Shown: positions 1-10,322, counted from the stretch's first letter. The stretch is 64,000 nucleotides of DNA from Betaproteobacteria bacterium SCN2 (GCA_008923285.1 WBSG01000003.1:219384-283383); one strand, 5' to 3'. Program-made: numbers and translations. The notes: generated by a model from the sequence alone, not told the origin.

Positions 1-1668
1 AACGAAATCCTGCTGACCACCCTGCATGCCCAGTTCGTGCAGGAAACCCCAGCCAGCGTGCCGCTGGATGCCGAATTCGCGCTGCGCGGCAACATGCTGG
101 CAATGCGCCGCTCCGAACTGTTCACGGCCGAGCCTTCCGCAATCCTGCGTGCGTTTCTTGTCGCCATGCGCCATTCGACGAGCGCTTTCGAGCCGGCCAC
201 CCTGCGCGCCCTGTGGCGCGCCCGCGCCGCGATCGACCAGGGCTTCCGCAGCAATGCGGAAAATCGCGCTGCATTCCTGGCCATCCTGCGCGAACCCGCC
301 GGCGTCACCTGGGCCCTGTCCGCGATGTCGCGCTACGGCATCCTCGGCCGCTATCTGCCGGCCTTCGGGCGCATTGCCGGGCAGATGCAGCACGACGGCT
401 TTCACATCTATACCGTCGACGAGCACACCCTGGCAGTGCTGCGCAATGTGCGACGTTTCGCCATCGCCGAGTTCTCGCACGAATACCCGCTCGCCTCACG
501 CCTCATGCTGGCTTTCGACAAGCCTGAACTGCTGTATCTGGCGGCGCTGTTCCATGACATCGCCAAAGGCCGCGGCGGCGACCATTCCGAACTGGGCACC
601 CGCGATGCGCGCCGGTTCTGCCGGGCGCACGGGCTGCCGCGCGAGGATGTGGAACTGGTGGCCTGGCTGGTAAAGGAACATCTGTCGATGTCGCGCACCG
701 CGCAAAAGGAGGACCTGAGCGACCCTGCCGTAATCGAAGGTTTCGTCGCCAGGGCGGGCGACCTGCGCCATCTGGACGCGCTCTACATCCTCACCGTCGC
801 CGACATACGCGGCACCAGCCCCAAGGTCTGGAACGCCTGGAAAGGCAAGCTGCTGGAAACCCTTTACTATGCCGCGCATGCCCGCCTGACGGGGCAGTCC
901 GCGCTGAGCGGCGGACTCGCGGAAAAGCGCGCGGAAGCACAGGCAAAGCTCGCCCTCTATGGCATCGCGCCGGATGCAGCCGATGAGTTATGGCAGCATC
1001 TGGGCGACAGTTACTTCCTGCGTTTCGACATTCAGGACATCGCCTGGCACGCACGCATGCTCTGGCAAAAAGCCCATCCCGACCAGCCCATCGTGCGTGC
1101 GCGGCTTTCGCCGGCCGGCGACGGCATCCAGGTCATGGTCTACAGCCCCGACATGCCCGACCTGTTCGCCAGGGTATGCGGATTCTTCGCACGCAACCAG
1201 TTCAGCGTGGTGGAGGCCAGGATCCACACGACCCGCGATGGCTCCGCGCTCGACAGTTTCCAGGTGCTGGACGACGGGCAGCGTGAAGTGCATTACCGCG
1301 ATTTCCTGCAATTCATTGAACACGAACTGGCGCTGGCGCTGGATCCGAACAGGCTGCCGGAACCGGTCCAGGCGGGCCGTCCTTCGAGGCGCCTGCGGCA
1401 TTTTCCGATCCCGCCAGAAGTGGAAATACGCGCCGACGAACGCGGCCGCTATCATGTGCTGTCGCTCACTTGCGGCGACCGCACCGGACTGCTGCATCGT
1501 ATCGCGCTGGTGTTCCAGCGGCATGGCGTCAGTCTGTACAGCGCCAAGATCCACACCCTGGGCGAGCGCGTGGAAGACCGCTTTCTCATCCGCGGCGCAG
1601 TGCTGGGAGACCCGAAAAGCCTGCTGGAACTCGAGCGTGACCTACTCGGCGCGCTCGATCAGGCCTGA
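1..1668 (+). CDS. glnD: [Protein-PII] uridylyltransferase/uridylyl-removing enzyme, C-terminal part
   Basis: The frame is open from the left edge, so the N-terminal nucleotidyltransferase domain lies outside; about 556 of the usual 850-900 residues are present. An HD phosphohydrolase domain is visible (LFHDIAKGRGGDHS, His-Asp at about residues 185-186 of the fragment), which in GlnD removes UMP from PII. Two C-terminal ACT domains follow, around residues 375-445 (MVYSPDMPDLFARV) and 485-550 (LTCGDRTGLLHRIAL), which sense glutamine. GlnD modifies PII (GlnB/GlnK) in the cytoplasm and thereby reports nitrogen status. The gene ends cleanly at TGA, with no sign of damage. Identification is firm; only the start is missing. 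Confidence 0.97.
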   Translation, partial: NEILLTTLHAQFVQETPASVPLDAEFALRGNMLAMRRSELFTAEPSAILRAFLVAMRHSTSAFEPATLRALWRARAAIDQGFRSNAENRAAFLAILREPAGVTWALSAMSRYGILGRYLPAFGRIAGQMQHDGFHIYTVDEHTLAVLRNVRRFAIAEFSHEYPLASRLMLAFDKPELLYLAALFHDIAKGRGGDHSELGTRDARRFCRAHGLPREDVELVAWLVKEHLSMSRTAQKEDLSDPAVIEGFVARAGDLRHLDALYILTVADIRGTSPKVWNAWKGKLLETLYYAAHARLTGQSALSGGLAEKRAEAQAKLALYGIAPDAADELWQHLGDSYFLRFDIQDIAWHARMLWQKAHPDQPIVRARLSPAGDGIQVMVYSPDMPDLFARVCGFFARNQFSVVEARIHTTRDGSALDSFQVLDDGQREVHYRDFLQFIEHELALALDPNRLPEPVQAGRPSRRLRHFPIPPEVEIRADERGRYHVLSLTCGDRTGLLHRIALVFQRHGVSLYSAKIHTLGERVEDRFLIRGAVLGDPKSLLELERDLLGALDQA

Positions 1669-1669
1669 C

Positions 1670-1888
1670 TCAACAGGCCGGCTGCGCGTACTCGTCGATG
1701 TACTTGCCGCGCGACGGCGCGCGGCGCGGCACCACGGCCTTCTTGCCGGCCGGCTTGCGGCCGTCAGTCTTGGGTTTTCCCTGCGGCACCTGTTTGGTGT
1801 CCGTGCGTTTCGGTTTGATGGCACTACCCTTGCCAATGCCGTCGACGGTGTCTTCCGCCGCCAGATAGTCGATCCTGATGTAATCCAT
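1670..1888 (-). CDS. Small basic hypothetical protein, 72 aa
   Basis: A 72-residue frame with an ordered N-terminus (MDYIRIDYLAAEDTVDG) and a Lys/Pro/Arg-rich middle (KPKTDGRKPAGKK) ending in YIDEYAQPAC. It has no signal peptide or membrane segment. It lies 23 bases downstream of the FlaF-like gene on the same strand and converges on glnD, so the two minus-strand genes may be cotranscribed. I do not recognise the family. Charge and composition suggest a partly disordered protein, possibly nucleic-acid binding, but that is only a guess. Confidence 0.5.
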   Translation of the reverse strand: MDYIRIDYLAAEDTVDGIGKGSAIKPKRTDTKQVPQGKPKTDGRKPAGKKAVVPRRAPSRGKYIDEYAQPAC

Positions 1889-1911
1889 ATTCTCCGCTCT
1901 TTATTTTTTGT

Positions 1912-2319
1912 TTATGCCGCCGAACGCCACTCCCGCAGGCTCATGGCCAGGCTGCGGGTCAATTCGATCAGTGAAGCCAGCTTTTCCTGGTCGGGAGACT
2001 GTGCGATTTCTTCGAGCTTGCTTTCCGCATACACGCTGACGATCAGCAGGTTATTGCGGATCTCTACCGGTACGCCGGAACTTTCGTCGGACAGGGCCTG
2101 CTGGATGTCCTTCCAGACCTGCCGGCTGGTTTCCAGGGCTTCACCCAGCAGCTTTTCACGACCCGGCGATTTCCAGCGCTGATTCACGGTCATGAGCAGC
2201 GCCGCCGCGTGAACCAGGCGTTTGGTGTCGATTGCCGCAGGAGAAATATTGTCCGGATTCACGCTTGCTCGATCGGTTAAGGGGAAAGGAAACTGCCCCG
2301 CAAGCGTGTTAGCGGCCAA
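1912..2319 (-). CDS. FlaF-like protein, 135 aa
   Basis: The C-terminal two thirds resemble FlaF, the flagellin-synthesis regulator best known from alphaproteobacteria: a helix with a conserved Trp (SRQVWKDIQQAL), then VPVEIRNNLLIVSVYAESKL, then a run ending LIELTRSLAMSL, matching the FlaF order LWxxL...LPxxVRAxIISLSLFVSRH...LIDINRMVMQGL. The match is from memory of the family and is moderate. No other flagellar gene lies in the window, so context does not help. It precedes a small basic protein on the same strand. If not FlaF, it is a conserved helical protein of unknown role. Confidence 0.55.
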   Translation of the reverse strand: MAANTLAGQFPFPLTDRASVNPDNISPAAIDTKRLVHAAALLMTVNQRWKSPGREKLLGEALETSRQVWKDIQQALSDESSGVPVEIRNNLLIVSVYAESKLEEIAQSPDQEKLASLIELTRSLAMSLREWRSAA

Positions 2320-2374
2320 AATCAGGCCGTCTTTAGGCCGTTCATCGGTGAATTTTTATTTGAAATCATGGGGT

Positions 2375-2908
2375 TCATTCATCGACCCGGCCAACGTCCG
2401 GGAACAGCACTTCGGTGAAACCGAAATTGCGCAGGTCGCGGATGCGCATGGGATAGAGAATGCCACGCAGATGGTCGACTTCGTGCTGCACCACGCGCGC
2501 ATGAAAGCCGTCCACGGTGCGGTCAATCGGTTCGCCTTCCGCATTGAAGCCCTGATAGCGCAACCTGGTGCAGCGCGGCACCAGTCCGCGCATGCCTGGC
2601 ACCGAAAGGCAGCCTTCCCAGCCCTCTTCGAGTTCGTCCGACAGCAAAGTCAGCTCCGGGTTGACCAGCACCGTAAACGGCACCTTGCCGGCATCGGGAT
2701 AGCGCGGGTTGTTTGCCACCTCGAAAATCACCACCTGCAGATCCACCCCGATCTGCGGCGCCGCGAGGCCTGCGCCGTTCAGGCGGCGCATGGTGTCGAC
2801 CATGTCTCGCACCAGTTCGCGCAAGGCGGGCGTGGAAAAGCGTTCGACCGGACGCGAAACCCGCAGCAGGCGCGGATCTCCCATCCTCAGTATCTCCCGC
2901 GCTGCCAT
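2375..2908 (-). CDS. def: Peptide deformylase
   Basis: This metalloenzyme removes the N-formyl group from nascent proteins. At 177 aa it has all three family motifs: GLAAPQIG (residues 47-54), EGCLS (98-102, metal-ligand Cys100) and HEVDH (142-146, two His ligands plus the catalytic Glu). The ATG overlaps the TGA of the upstream phosphorylase gene by one base (TGATG), so it is the last gene of the rnr-rlmB-hpt-mtnP-def run and probably translationally coupled. It is not next to fmt, the more usual partner, so it may be a second def copy; that cannot be judged from this window. Confidence 0.95.
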   Translation of the reverse strand: MAAREILRMGDPRLLRVSRPVERFSTPALRELVRDMVDTMRRLNGAGLAAPQIGVDLQVVIFEVANNPRYPDAGKVPFTVLVNPELTLLSDELEEGWEGCLSVPGMRGLVPRCTRLRYQGFNAEGEPIDRTVDGFHARVVQHEVDHLRGILYPMRIRDLRNFGFTEVLFPDVGRVDE

Positions 2909-3669
2909 CAGACTGCGCAGGCATCAGGGTGCTGCAGCACCACGAGTTCCTCCAGCAGTGCGCGCACACGGCACATGAGGTCGTCCAGCACGCGCTCGAT
3001 GTCTTCTTCGCGTATGCCGTTCTTCGAAGCGCCGCGGCCGGCCGCATCGTTCACCACCACGCCGATCGCGGCATAGCAGATGTCGAGTTCGCGCGCGAGA
3101 TAGGCCTCCGGCATGCCGGTCATGCCGACCATGTCGCAGCCGTCGCGCTCGAAGCGGTTGATCTCGGCCGCCGTCTCCAGGCGCGGCCCCTGGGCGACTG
3201 CATAGACGCCGCCGTCGCGAATAACGATCTGCTTCTGCGCCGCGGCGCGCAGGATGTCATCGCGCATGGCGCGGCAGTAAGGTTCGGTGAAATCCAGATG
3301 AGTCACCTGTTTCGCGCCGGAAATGACGAAGCTCTGGGCGCGGCCCCAGGTATAGTCGACGAGCTGGTGCGGCGTTACCAGGCTGCCAGCAGTGATTTCA
3401 GGATTGATGCCGCCGACGGTGGCCACCGAAACGATGCGATCGACGCCATGTTCCTTGAGCGCCCAGATGTTGGCGCGATAGTTCACTTCGTGCGGCGGGA
3501 TGGTATGGCCGTAGCCATGGCGCGCGAGGAACACGACTTCCGCGCCGCACAGTCGACCGAAGGTCAATGCCCCGGAAGGCTCTCCATAAGGCGTGCGCGC
3601 TACCTGACGGCGGGTAATTTCAAGGTTGGTCAGTTTGGTCAGGCCAGTGCCGCCGATGATTCCCAGCAT
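2908..3669 (-). CDS. mtnP: S-methyl-5'-thioinosine / methylthioadenosine phosphorylase (PNP family 2)
   Basis: The 253-aa protein starts with the phosphate-binding loop IIGGTGL, and has [20 protein letters not shown] and [16 protein letters not shown], typical of the MTAP/MTIP branch of purine nucleoside phosphorylases. It salvages methylthioadenosine or methylthioinosine produced by polyamine and homoserine-lactone synthesis. Family members in pseudomonads and many betaproteobacteria prefer methylthioinosine, and the base released would be hypoxanthine, the substrate of the phosphoribosyltransferase encoded 16 bases upstream. That pairing supports the MTIP reading, but sequence alone does not settle adenine versus hypoxanthine preference. 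Confidence 0.9.
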   Translation of the reverse strand: MLGIIGGTGLTKLTNLEITRRQVARTPYGEPSGALTFGRLCGAEVVFLARHGYGHTIPPHEVNYRANIWALKEHGVDRIVSVATVGGINPEITAGSLVTPHQLVDYTWGRAQSFVISGAKQVTHLDFTEPYCRAMRDDILRAAAQKQIVIRDGGVYAVAQGPRLETAAEINRFERDGCDMVGMTGMPEAYLARELDICYAAIGVVVNDAAGRGASKNGIREEDIERVLDDLMCRVRALLEELVVLQHPDACAV

Positions 3670-3685
3670 TAATGCATTCCTCTCG

Positions 3686-4231
3686 CTATTCTTCTTTCAA
3701 TGCCCGTATTTCCGGCAGATTTCGCCACAGGCCGTAGGCATCCATGCCGCAACCGAAGACGAAGCGGTTGGGCACTCTGAGCCCGACGAAATCGGCCTGG
3801 ATCGGTTTCTGGCGCGGAATTTCCTTGTCCGCCAGCACCGCGGTGTGTACACGGGCCGCGCCCATCTCCAGCAATTTCTGCTTCACCGCATGCAGGGTCT
3901 CGCCCTCGTCGAGGATGTCGTCGATCACCAGCAGCGTGCGTCCGGCCACTGCCTTTCCCGGCAGCACGCGCCATTCGACTGCTCCGCCCTGGGTCTTGCC
4001 ACGATAGCGGGTGACATGCAGATAATCGAATTCAAGCGGGAAGTCCAGACGCGGCAACAGTTGCCCGGCAAACACGATGGCGCCGCCCATCACCGGCAGC
4101 ACCAGCGGGAAACGGTCATGCAGTGCGTCGCAAATCTCCTGTCCAAGCCGATCAAGGCTGGCCTGAACTGTCGCGGCATCGGCAATCTCCTCCGATGCCA
4201 GCAGGATGTCGCGTGCATCATACTCGTTCAT
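3686..4231 (-). CDS. hpt: Hypoxanthine-guanine phosphoribosyltransferase
   Basis: A 181-aa type I phosphoribosyltransferase. The PRPP-binding loop is LLVIDDILDEGETL (about residues 100-113), with VLPVMGGAIVFAGQLLPRL upstream and a C-terminal FVFGCGMDAYGLWRNLPEI. It makes IMP or GMP from the free base and PRPP. It sits between rlmB and mtnP; together the two salvage genes would return methylthioinosine-derived hypoxanthine to IMP. The RBS GAAGAGGTGG precedes the ATG. Confidence 0.9.
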   Translation of the reverse strand: MNEYDARDILLASEEIADAATVQASLDRLGQEICDALHDRFPLVLPVMGGAIVFAGQLLPRLDFPLEFDYLHVTRYRGKTQGGAVEWRVLPGKAVAGRTLLVIDDILDEGETLHAVKQKLLEMGAARVHTAVLADKEIPRQKPIQADFVGLRVPNRFVFGCGMDAYGLWRNLPEIRALKEE

Positions 4232-4357
4232 ATCGCCACCTCTTCAAGCGTTACAACTTCATTTGCCATTTCTCGTCAGCCCCTGTCCCAGCGGGGCCCC
4301 GGGCGCGGCCTTCCGGGCGGGCCGCCGCAGTCCCTATCCCTGTGCCCGCACAGTCCG

Positions 4358-5089
4358 TTATCCCCTCTGCCGGACACTCTCGTACAAACAGATCGCAGCC
4401 GACACGGAAACGTTCAGGCTTTCCACCGAACCGCCAATGGGAATGCGCGCCGTTTCGTCGCAGGTCTTCTTCGTCAACTGCCGCAGGCCCGCGCCTTCCG
4501 CGCCCAATACCCAGGCAACGCCGGACTTGGCGTCGATCTTGGCGATGGTCTTGTCCGCCGCGGCATCCGCGGCCACCGTCCACACGCGGTGTTCCTTGAG
4601 TTCGTCCAGGCTGCGCGCAAGATTGGTCACCATCAGATAGGGCACGGTTTCGGCCGCGCCGCAGGCGACCTTCTCCACCGTGGCATTGAGCCCTACCGCC
4701 TTGTCCTTGGGCGCAATCACTGCATGTGCGCCAAAGGCGTCGGCCGAACGCAGCACGGCGCCGAGGTTGTGCGGGTCGGTCACGCCGTCGAGCACCACCA
4801 CCAGCGGCGCGCCTTCAATAGACTCCATTACCTCGTCCAACGTGCGCGCCATGGTCACCGGCTCGACTTTGGCCACCACGCCCTGGTGGCGTGCGCCGCC
4901 CACCATCTTGTCGAGTCGACCGCCATCGGCCGTGCGCACGGTGAGGCCGGTACCGCTCATCAATGCCAGCAGATCACGCATGCGCGCATCCTGGCGGCCC
5001 TCGTCTACCCAGACTTCCTTGACCGAGCCGGGTGCCGCACGCAGCCGCGCGCGAATGGCATGGAACCCGTAGATCCAGCGTTCTTTCAT
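4358..5089 (-). CDS. rlmB: 23S rRNA (guanosine-2'-O-)-methyltransferase RlmB
   Basis: A SpoU/TrmH (SPOUT) methyltransferase of 243 aa. The N-terminal substrate-binding domain starts WIYGFHAIRARL. The knotted SAM domain shows LDGVTDPHNLGAVLRSADAFG, then WVLGAEGAGLRQL and IPIGGSVESLNVSVSAAI. RlmB methylates G2251 of 23S rRNA in E. coli. The ATG at 5089 overlaps the rnr stop (TGATG); an in-frame GTG directly before it is an alternative start. The rnr-rlmB pair is conserved in proteobacteria. Confidence 0.96.
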   Translation of the reverse strand: MKERWIYGFHAIRARLRAAPGSVKEVWVDEGRQDARMRDLLALMSGTGLTVRTADGGRLDKMVGGARHQGVVAKVEPVTMARTLDEVMESIEGAPLVVVLDGVTDPHNLGAVLRSADAFGAHAVIAPKDKAVGLNATVEKVACGAAETVPYLMVTNLARSLDELKEHRVWTVAADAAADKTIAKIDAKSGVAWVLGAEGAGLRQLTKKTCDETARIPIGGSVESLNVSVSAAICLYESVRQRG

Positions 5090-7341
5090 CACTTGTTCTT
5101 TCTTTTCCTGGCCGGCTTTTCGGATTCCGCAGGTTCGATGCGCACGGGTTCGTCCACCAGCGTGAAATCGATCTTGCTGGTCTCGATGTCGGCGCGCACG
5201 ACTTTGACCGTGACACGGTCACCCAGGCGGAAACGCTTGCCCGTCCGTTCGCCGATCAGCCAGTGCTTGCCCTGGTCATAGTGGAAATAATCCTGGCCCA
5301 GTTCGGTGACGTGCACCAGACCTTCGACGAAGACTTCGTCGAGCGCGACGAAAATGCCAAAGCTGGTGGCGGCGGACACCGTGCCGGTATAGACGTTGCC
5401 GATGTGGTCGCGCATGTAGTAGGTCTTGAGCCAGGCCTCGACGTCGCGCGTGGCTTCGTCCGCGCGGCGTTCGGTCAGGGAGCAGTGCATGCCGATCTCG
5501 GCCAGCGGCAGCTTGCCCGGCTTTTCCTTGTTGAGGCCCGCCTTGATGGCGCGATGCACCATCAGGTCCGGATAGCGCCGGATCGGCGAAGTGAAGTGGG
5601 TGTAATGGTCGTAGGCCAGGCCGAAGTGCCCGGCGTTGTCCGGGCTGTACATGGCCTGCTTGAGCGAACGCAGCATCACGGTCTGCAGGAGTTGCGCATC
5701 CGGGCGCGGCTTTATCTTCTCCAGCAACGCGGCGTAATCCCTGGCCTGCGGCTCGTCGCCGCCCTCCAGCTGCAAGCCGAACTCGCCGAGGAAACCGCGC
5801 AGCGCCTGCAGTTTTTCCGGGGTCGGCCCCTCGTGCACGCGATACAGCCCCGGGCGCTTGTTCTGGATCAGGTAATCGGCGGCACAGGTGTTGGCCGCCA
5901 GCATGCATTCCTCGATCAGCTTGTGCGCATCGTTGCGTAGAACCGGCTCGATGCGGGTGATCTTGCCCTGATCGTCGAACAGCATGCGGGTTTCCACGCT
6001 CTCGAAATCGATGGCGCCGCGCTTCTGGCGGTTTTTCAGCAAGAGCTGATACAGCTCATGCAGGTTCTGCAGGTGCGGCAGCAGCGCCTTGTGCTCCTTG
6101 CCCGGCTTTTCCACACCCGACAGCCAGTCCCACACCTGGGTGTAGGTCAGCCGCGCATGCGAGAACATCACCGCCGGATAGAAGCGGTAGTCGCCCAGTT
6201 CGCCGCGCGCGTTGATCTTCATGTCGCACACCATGCACAGGCGCTCGACCTGCGGGTTGAGCGAGCACAGGCCATTGGACAGCGCTTCCGGCAGCATGGG
6301 GATGACACGGCGCGGGAAATACACCGAGTTGCCGCGATCGTAGGCTTCGCCATCCAGTGCATCGCCCGGCATCACATAGTGGGAAACGTCGGCAATCGCC
6401 ACGAGCAGGCGCCAGCCGCGGCCGGACTTTTCGCAATACACCGCGTCGTCGAAGTCGCGCGCGGTTTCGCTGTCGATGGTAACGAGCGGAATCTGGGTGA
6501 CGTCCTCGCGCCCTTCCCAGTCCTTCTTCAGCACCTTCTTCGGCAGCTTCTTCGCCTGCGCTTCGACTTCGTCAGGGAAAATGTGCGGCAGGTCGTGCTT
6601 TCTCAACGCAATCTCGATTTCCATGCCAGGACCGGTGAAATCGCCCAGCACTTCCACCACTCGCCCGATCGCTTCGGAATGCTTGCTCGGCCAGGACACG
6701 AGTTCCACCGTCACCACCTGCGCGGATTTTGCATTGGCGGCATATTCGCGCGGAATCAGGATGTCCTGGTTGATGCGACGATTTTCCGCGACCAGGAAGC
6801 CGACGCCATGTTCCTCGTAGTAGCGCCCGACCACCTTGGTGAGCGTGTGCTCCAGCACTTCGATGATCTTGCCCTCGGGGCGCCCGCGACGATCCACACC
6901 AGAAACACGTGCCAGCACCCTGTCGCCATGCAGCACCTGGTGCATTTCTTTGGGTGAGAGGAACATGTCCTCACCGCCCTCGTCAGGCACCACGAAGCCG
7001 AAGCCGTCGGGATGGCCCTCGATGCGTCCGCGAATGAGATCGAGCTTGGTCGGCAGGCACCATTCGTCGCGCCGGTTCTGCATCAGCTGGCCGTCGCGCG
7101 CCATCGCGCCGAGCCGGCGCTGGAACAAGGGCAATTCGTCTTCGCGGATGCTCAGCAACCCGGCAATGGCCCCGAACGACATGGGCCGCCCCTCCTGTTC
7201 CAGCACCTGGATGATGAATTCACGCGAGGGCAAAGGCTGGCCATAATTGGCCATTTCCCGCTCCAGATAAGGGTCCTGGGCCCGCAGACCCTTGAAAACT
7301 GATGACTTGCCGCGACCGCGGCCGGATTTCTTCGTTGACAA
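5089..7341 (-). CDS. rnr: Ribonuclease R
   Basis: A processive 3'-5' exoribonuclease for structured RNA, 750 aa from the TTG start chosen here. Domain order: N-terminal winged helix (SREFIIQVLEQEGRPMSFGA), cold-shock domains (GFGFVVPDEGGEDMFL), the RNB catalytic domain with acidic residues in IDSETARDFDDAVY, a C-terminal S1 domain (GLVHVTELG) and a basic tail (ARKRKNK). The frame is open upstream for another 40 residues, but that extension reads antisense through tRNA-Leu and is unlike RNase R. TTG at 7341-7339 is preceded by AAGGAAA at a good distance and gives the normal basic N-terminus STKKSGRGRGK. Confidence 0.95.
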   Translation of the reverse strand: MSTKKSGRGRGKSSVFKGLRAQDPYLEREMANYGQPLPSREFIIQVLEQEGRPMSFGAIAGLLSIREDELPLFQRRLGAMARDGQLMQNRRDEWCLPTKLDLIRGRIEGHPDGFGFVVPDEGGEDMFLSPKEMHQVLHGDRVLARVSGVDRRGRPEGKIIEVLEHTLTKVVGRYYEEHGVGFLVAENRRINQDILIPREYAANAKSAQVVTVELVSWPSKHSEAIGRVVEVLGDFTGPGMEIEIALRKHDLPHIFPDEVEAQAKKLPKKVLKKDWEGREDVTQIPLVTIDSETARDFDDAVYCEKSGRGWRLLVAIADVSHYVMPGDALDGEAYDRGNSVYFPRRVIPMLPEALSNGLCSLNPQVERLCMVCDMKINARGELGDYRFYPAVMFSHARLTYTQVWDWLSGVEKPGKEHKALLPHLQNLHELYQLLLKNRQKRGAIDFESVETRMLFDDQGKITRIEPVLRNDAHKLIEECMLAANTCAADYLIQNKRPGLYRVHEGPTPEKLQALRGFLGEFGLQLEGGDEPQARDYAALLEKIKPRPDAQLLQTVMLRSLKQAMYSPDNAGHFGLAYDHYTHFTSPIRRYPDLMVHRAIKAGLNKEKPGKLPLAEIGMHCSLTERRADEATRDVEAWLKTYYMRDHIGNVYTGTVSAATSFGIFVALDEVFVEGLVHVTELGQDYFHYDQGKHWLIGERTGKRFRLGDRVTVKVVRADIETSKIDFTLVDEPVRIEPAESEKPARKRKNK

Positions 7342-7362
7342 TTTGTGCGCTTTCCTTAAAAT
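7335..7362 (+). promoter_or_regulatory. Sigma-70 promoter of tRNA-Leu, overlapping the rnr start
   Basis: TTGACA at 7335-7340, a 16-base spacer and TAAAAT at 7357-7362, placing the start point about seven bases before the tRNA. This is the best consensus promoter noticed in the window. The -35 box overlaps the rnr TTG start codon (7339-7341, other strand), and the rnr ribosome-binding site (7351-7357) lies in the spacer and touches the -10 box. Confidence 0.8.
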
Positions 7363-7375
7363 ACGCGGCTTTCGT

Positions 7376-7460
<85 letters not shown>

Positions 7461-7472
7461 CCGATATAGAAG

Positions 7473-7500
7473 AAAAGGCAGCTTAGGCTGCCTTTTCTTC
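7473..7500 (+). terminator. Rho-independent terminator of tRNA-Leu
   Basis: AAAAGGCAGC (7473-7482), loop TTAG, GCTGCCTTTT (7487-7496): a perfect 10-bp stem running into a T-rich tail, 12 bases after the tRNA CCA end. Confidence 0.9.
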
Positions 7501-7650
7501 GTTCTGTGGCCGAATTATGCCACGCCAGCACCCGCAGTTCTTCCCAAATGACGGACAATGCGCTAGAAAGACAACTGATTACTGGTCTCATCCACGTTTC
7601 GTGCACCACCTTTAATCGTTTTCAAGCCGTCGCGAACAGGCGGCAACAAA

Positions 7651-7685
7651 AAAGACTTGCCAGTCTTTAATTTATTAAATACATT
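7651..7685 (+). promoter_or_regulatory. Putative promoter and dyad upstream of the cytochrome lipoprotein
   Basis: TTGCCA (7657-7662) and TACATT (7680-7685) are separated by 17 bases. The -35 lies in the centre of a perfect dyad, AAAGACT-TGCC-AGTCTTT (7651-7668), which could be an operator covering the -35 box or a short hairpin. Both readings are inference from spacing and symmetry. Confidence 0.4.
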
Positions 7686-7714
7686 AGCAACCACTTATCT
7701 TCAAAGAGAGGGAT

Positions 7715-8107
7715 ATGTCCATGTCGAGCAAACCGATTCTGCTTCTTGCCACTGCCGCTGTCGCAACCGCGCTGCTGGCGGGCTGCGGCCAAAAAGAGAC
7801 CAAGCCGCTTACCTACCAGGCCGACATCAAGCCCATCCTCGACCAGTACTGCGTGGAATGCCACAAGGCCGGCGGCCAGGGCACGGAAAAATCCGGTCTG
7901 CTGCTCGACACCTATGCCGCCACCATGCGTGGCACCAATTTCGGCCCTGTGGTCATCGCCGGCCAGGCCATCAACAGCACGCTTTATCGACTCGTCTCCG
8001 GCAAGGCAGATCCCTCCCTGCGCATGCCGCACAACCAGGCTCCGCTTTCTGAGGAGAACGTGAACACCATCAAGGACTGGATCGACCAGGGCGCCAAAGA
8101 GCAATAA
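7715..8107 (+). CDS. Lipoprotein c-type cytochrome, 130 aa
   Basis: The signal peptide ends in a lipobox (LLAGC, Cys24), so the mature protein should be lipid-anchored in the periplasm. One heme-binding motif CVECH is at residues 46-50, in the context DIKPILDQYCVECHKAGGQG seen in planctomycete-type cytochrome C domains; RMPH near residue 108 may give the axial Met. It lies 30 bases before a membrane cytochrome gene on the same strand. Together they look like a small electron-transfer module whose partners cannot be named from the sequence. RBS AGAGAGG precedes ATG 7715; ATG 7721 is also possible. Confidence 0.85.
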   Translation: MSMSSKPILLLATAAVATALLAGCGQKETKPLTYQADIKPILDQYCVECHKAGGQGTEKSGLLLDTYAATMRGTNFGPVVIAGQAINSTLYRLVSGKADPSLRMPHNQAPLSEENVNTIKDWIDQGAKEQ

Positions 8108-8137
8108 TTCCCTGTCACTTCAACCGGGACCCCAATC

Positions 8138-8938
8138 ATGAACAGCTTTCTTCATTTCAAGTTCCTGCCGCTGTCGCTGCGCATGGTGTACACCATGACC
8201 CTGCTGGTGCTGGGCACGGGCTACCTGTTCGCAATGATCCAGGTATTCGAGGTGCATGCCGGACGCGACGGCAATCCCTCGCTGTCCGCGAACGACCTGC
8301 GCATCGCCTACAGCGGCCAGTCCGGCGGCACCCGGCTGGAGTCTGCGCTGCACGGCCCGATGAAAAGCATGTTGCCGAACGAGGAGCGCCAAGTCATCCT
8401 GGACTGGATCAACAAGGACGATGCCTCCAAGGAAAGCTATGACGCCAGGGTCAAGCCCATCATGGACACGCGCTGCATCATGTGCCACAGCGCCGCCGCC
8501 AACCCGCACCTGCCCTCGCTGACCAGCCACGACGAGGTATCCAAGCTGATCGTGAAGGACGAAGGCATGAGCATCGCCACCCTGGTGCGCGTGTCCCACA
8601 TCCACCTGTTCGGCATCACCTTCATCTTTTTCATCGTCAGCCTGATTTTCGCGCACAGCTATCTGCGTCCGGTGTGGATCAAGTGTGTGGTCATCATCGT
8701 GCCCTTCCTCACCATCCTCATGGACATCGCCTCCTGGTACCTGACCAAGATGTGGCCGGCCTTTGCCTGGATGGTGATCGGCAGCGGCGCGCTGATGGGT
8801 CTTTCCTTCGCCATCCAGTGGTTCACGTCGATGTACCAGATGTGGTTCTACAAGCCGCCGAAGGAATTGCTTGAATGCGGCGGCCAGTTGCCCATCATGG
8901 GCGACGGCAGCATCAAGTGCCAGCCCTACAGGGAATAG
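8138..8938 (+). CDS. Membrane-bound c-type cytochrome, 266 aa
   Basis: One N-terminal membrane helix (about residues 17-36), a periplasmic part with the heme motif CIMCH (113-117), then three further hydrophobic helices (about 152-170, 176-195 and 203-225) with His residues at the start of the second (VSHIHLFGITF). Homologues are, from memory, often mis-annotated as 'elongation factor-1 alpha', which this is not. The pairing of a CxxCH domain with a helical bundle suggests a quinol- or cytochrome-linked redox subunit, but no catalytic role can be assigned. It is downstream of the cytochrome lipoprotein and ends at a strong terminator. Confidence 0.8.
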   Translation: MNSFLHFKFLPLSLRMVYTMTLLVLGTGYLFAMIQVFEVHAGRDGNPSLSANDLRIAYSGQSGGTRLESALHGPMKSMLPNEERQVILDWINKDDASKESYDARVKPIMDTRCIMCHSAAANPHLPSLTSHDEVSKLIVKDEGMSIATLVRVSHIHLFGITFIFFIVSLIFAHSYLRPVWIKCVVIIVPFLTILMDIASWYLTKMWPAFAWMVIGSGALMGLSFAIQWFTSMYQMWFYKPPKELLECGGQLPIMGDGSIKCQPYRE

Positions 8939-8951
8939 GCTGGCAGCAAAC

Positions 8952-8982
8952 AAAAAAACCGGGCAGTTGCCCGGTTTTTTTA
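8952..8982. terminator. Bidirectional terminator between the cytochrome genes and purA
   Basis: Seven A's, CCGGGC (8959-8964), loop AGTT, GCCCGG (8969-8974), then six T's. It can end transcription from both the plus-strand cytochrome pair and the convergent purA operon. Confidence 0.92.
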
Positions 8983-9002
8983 TTGCCCGCCGAGGAGAGC
9001 GA

Positions 9003-10307
<1,305 letters not shown>

Positions 10308-10322
10308 CTACCTAAGGTTTGA

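Noticed and set aside
3626..5281. A 551-codon plus-strand frame across hpt, rlmB and mtnP
   Set aside because: Overlaps three well-identified minus-strand genes and shows no protein family features.
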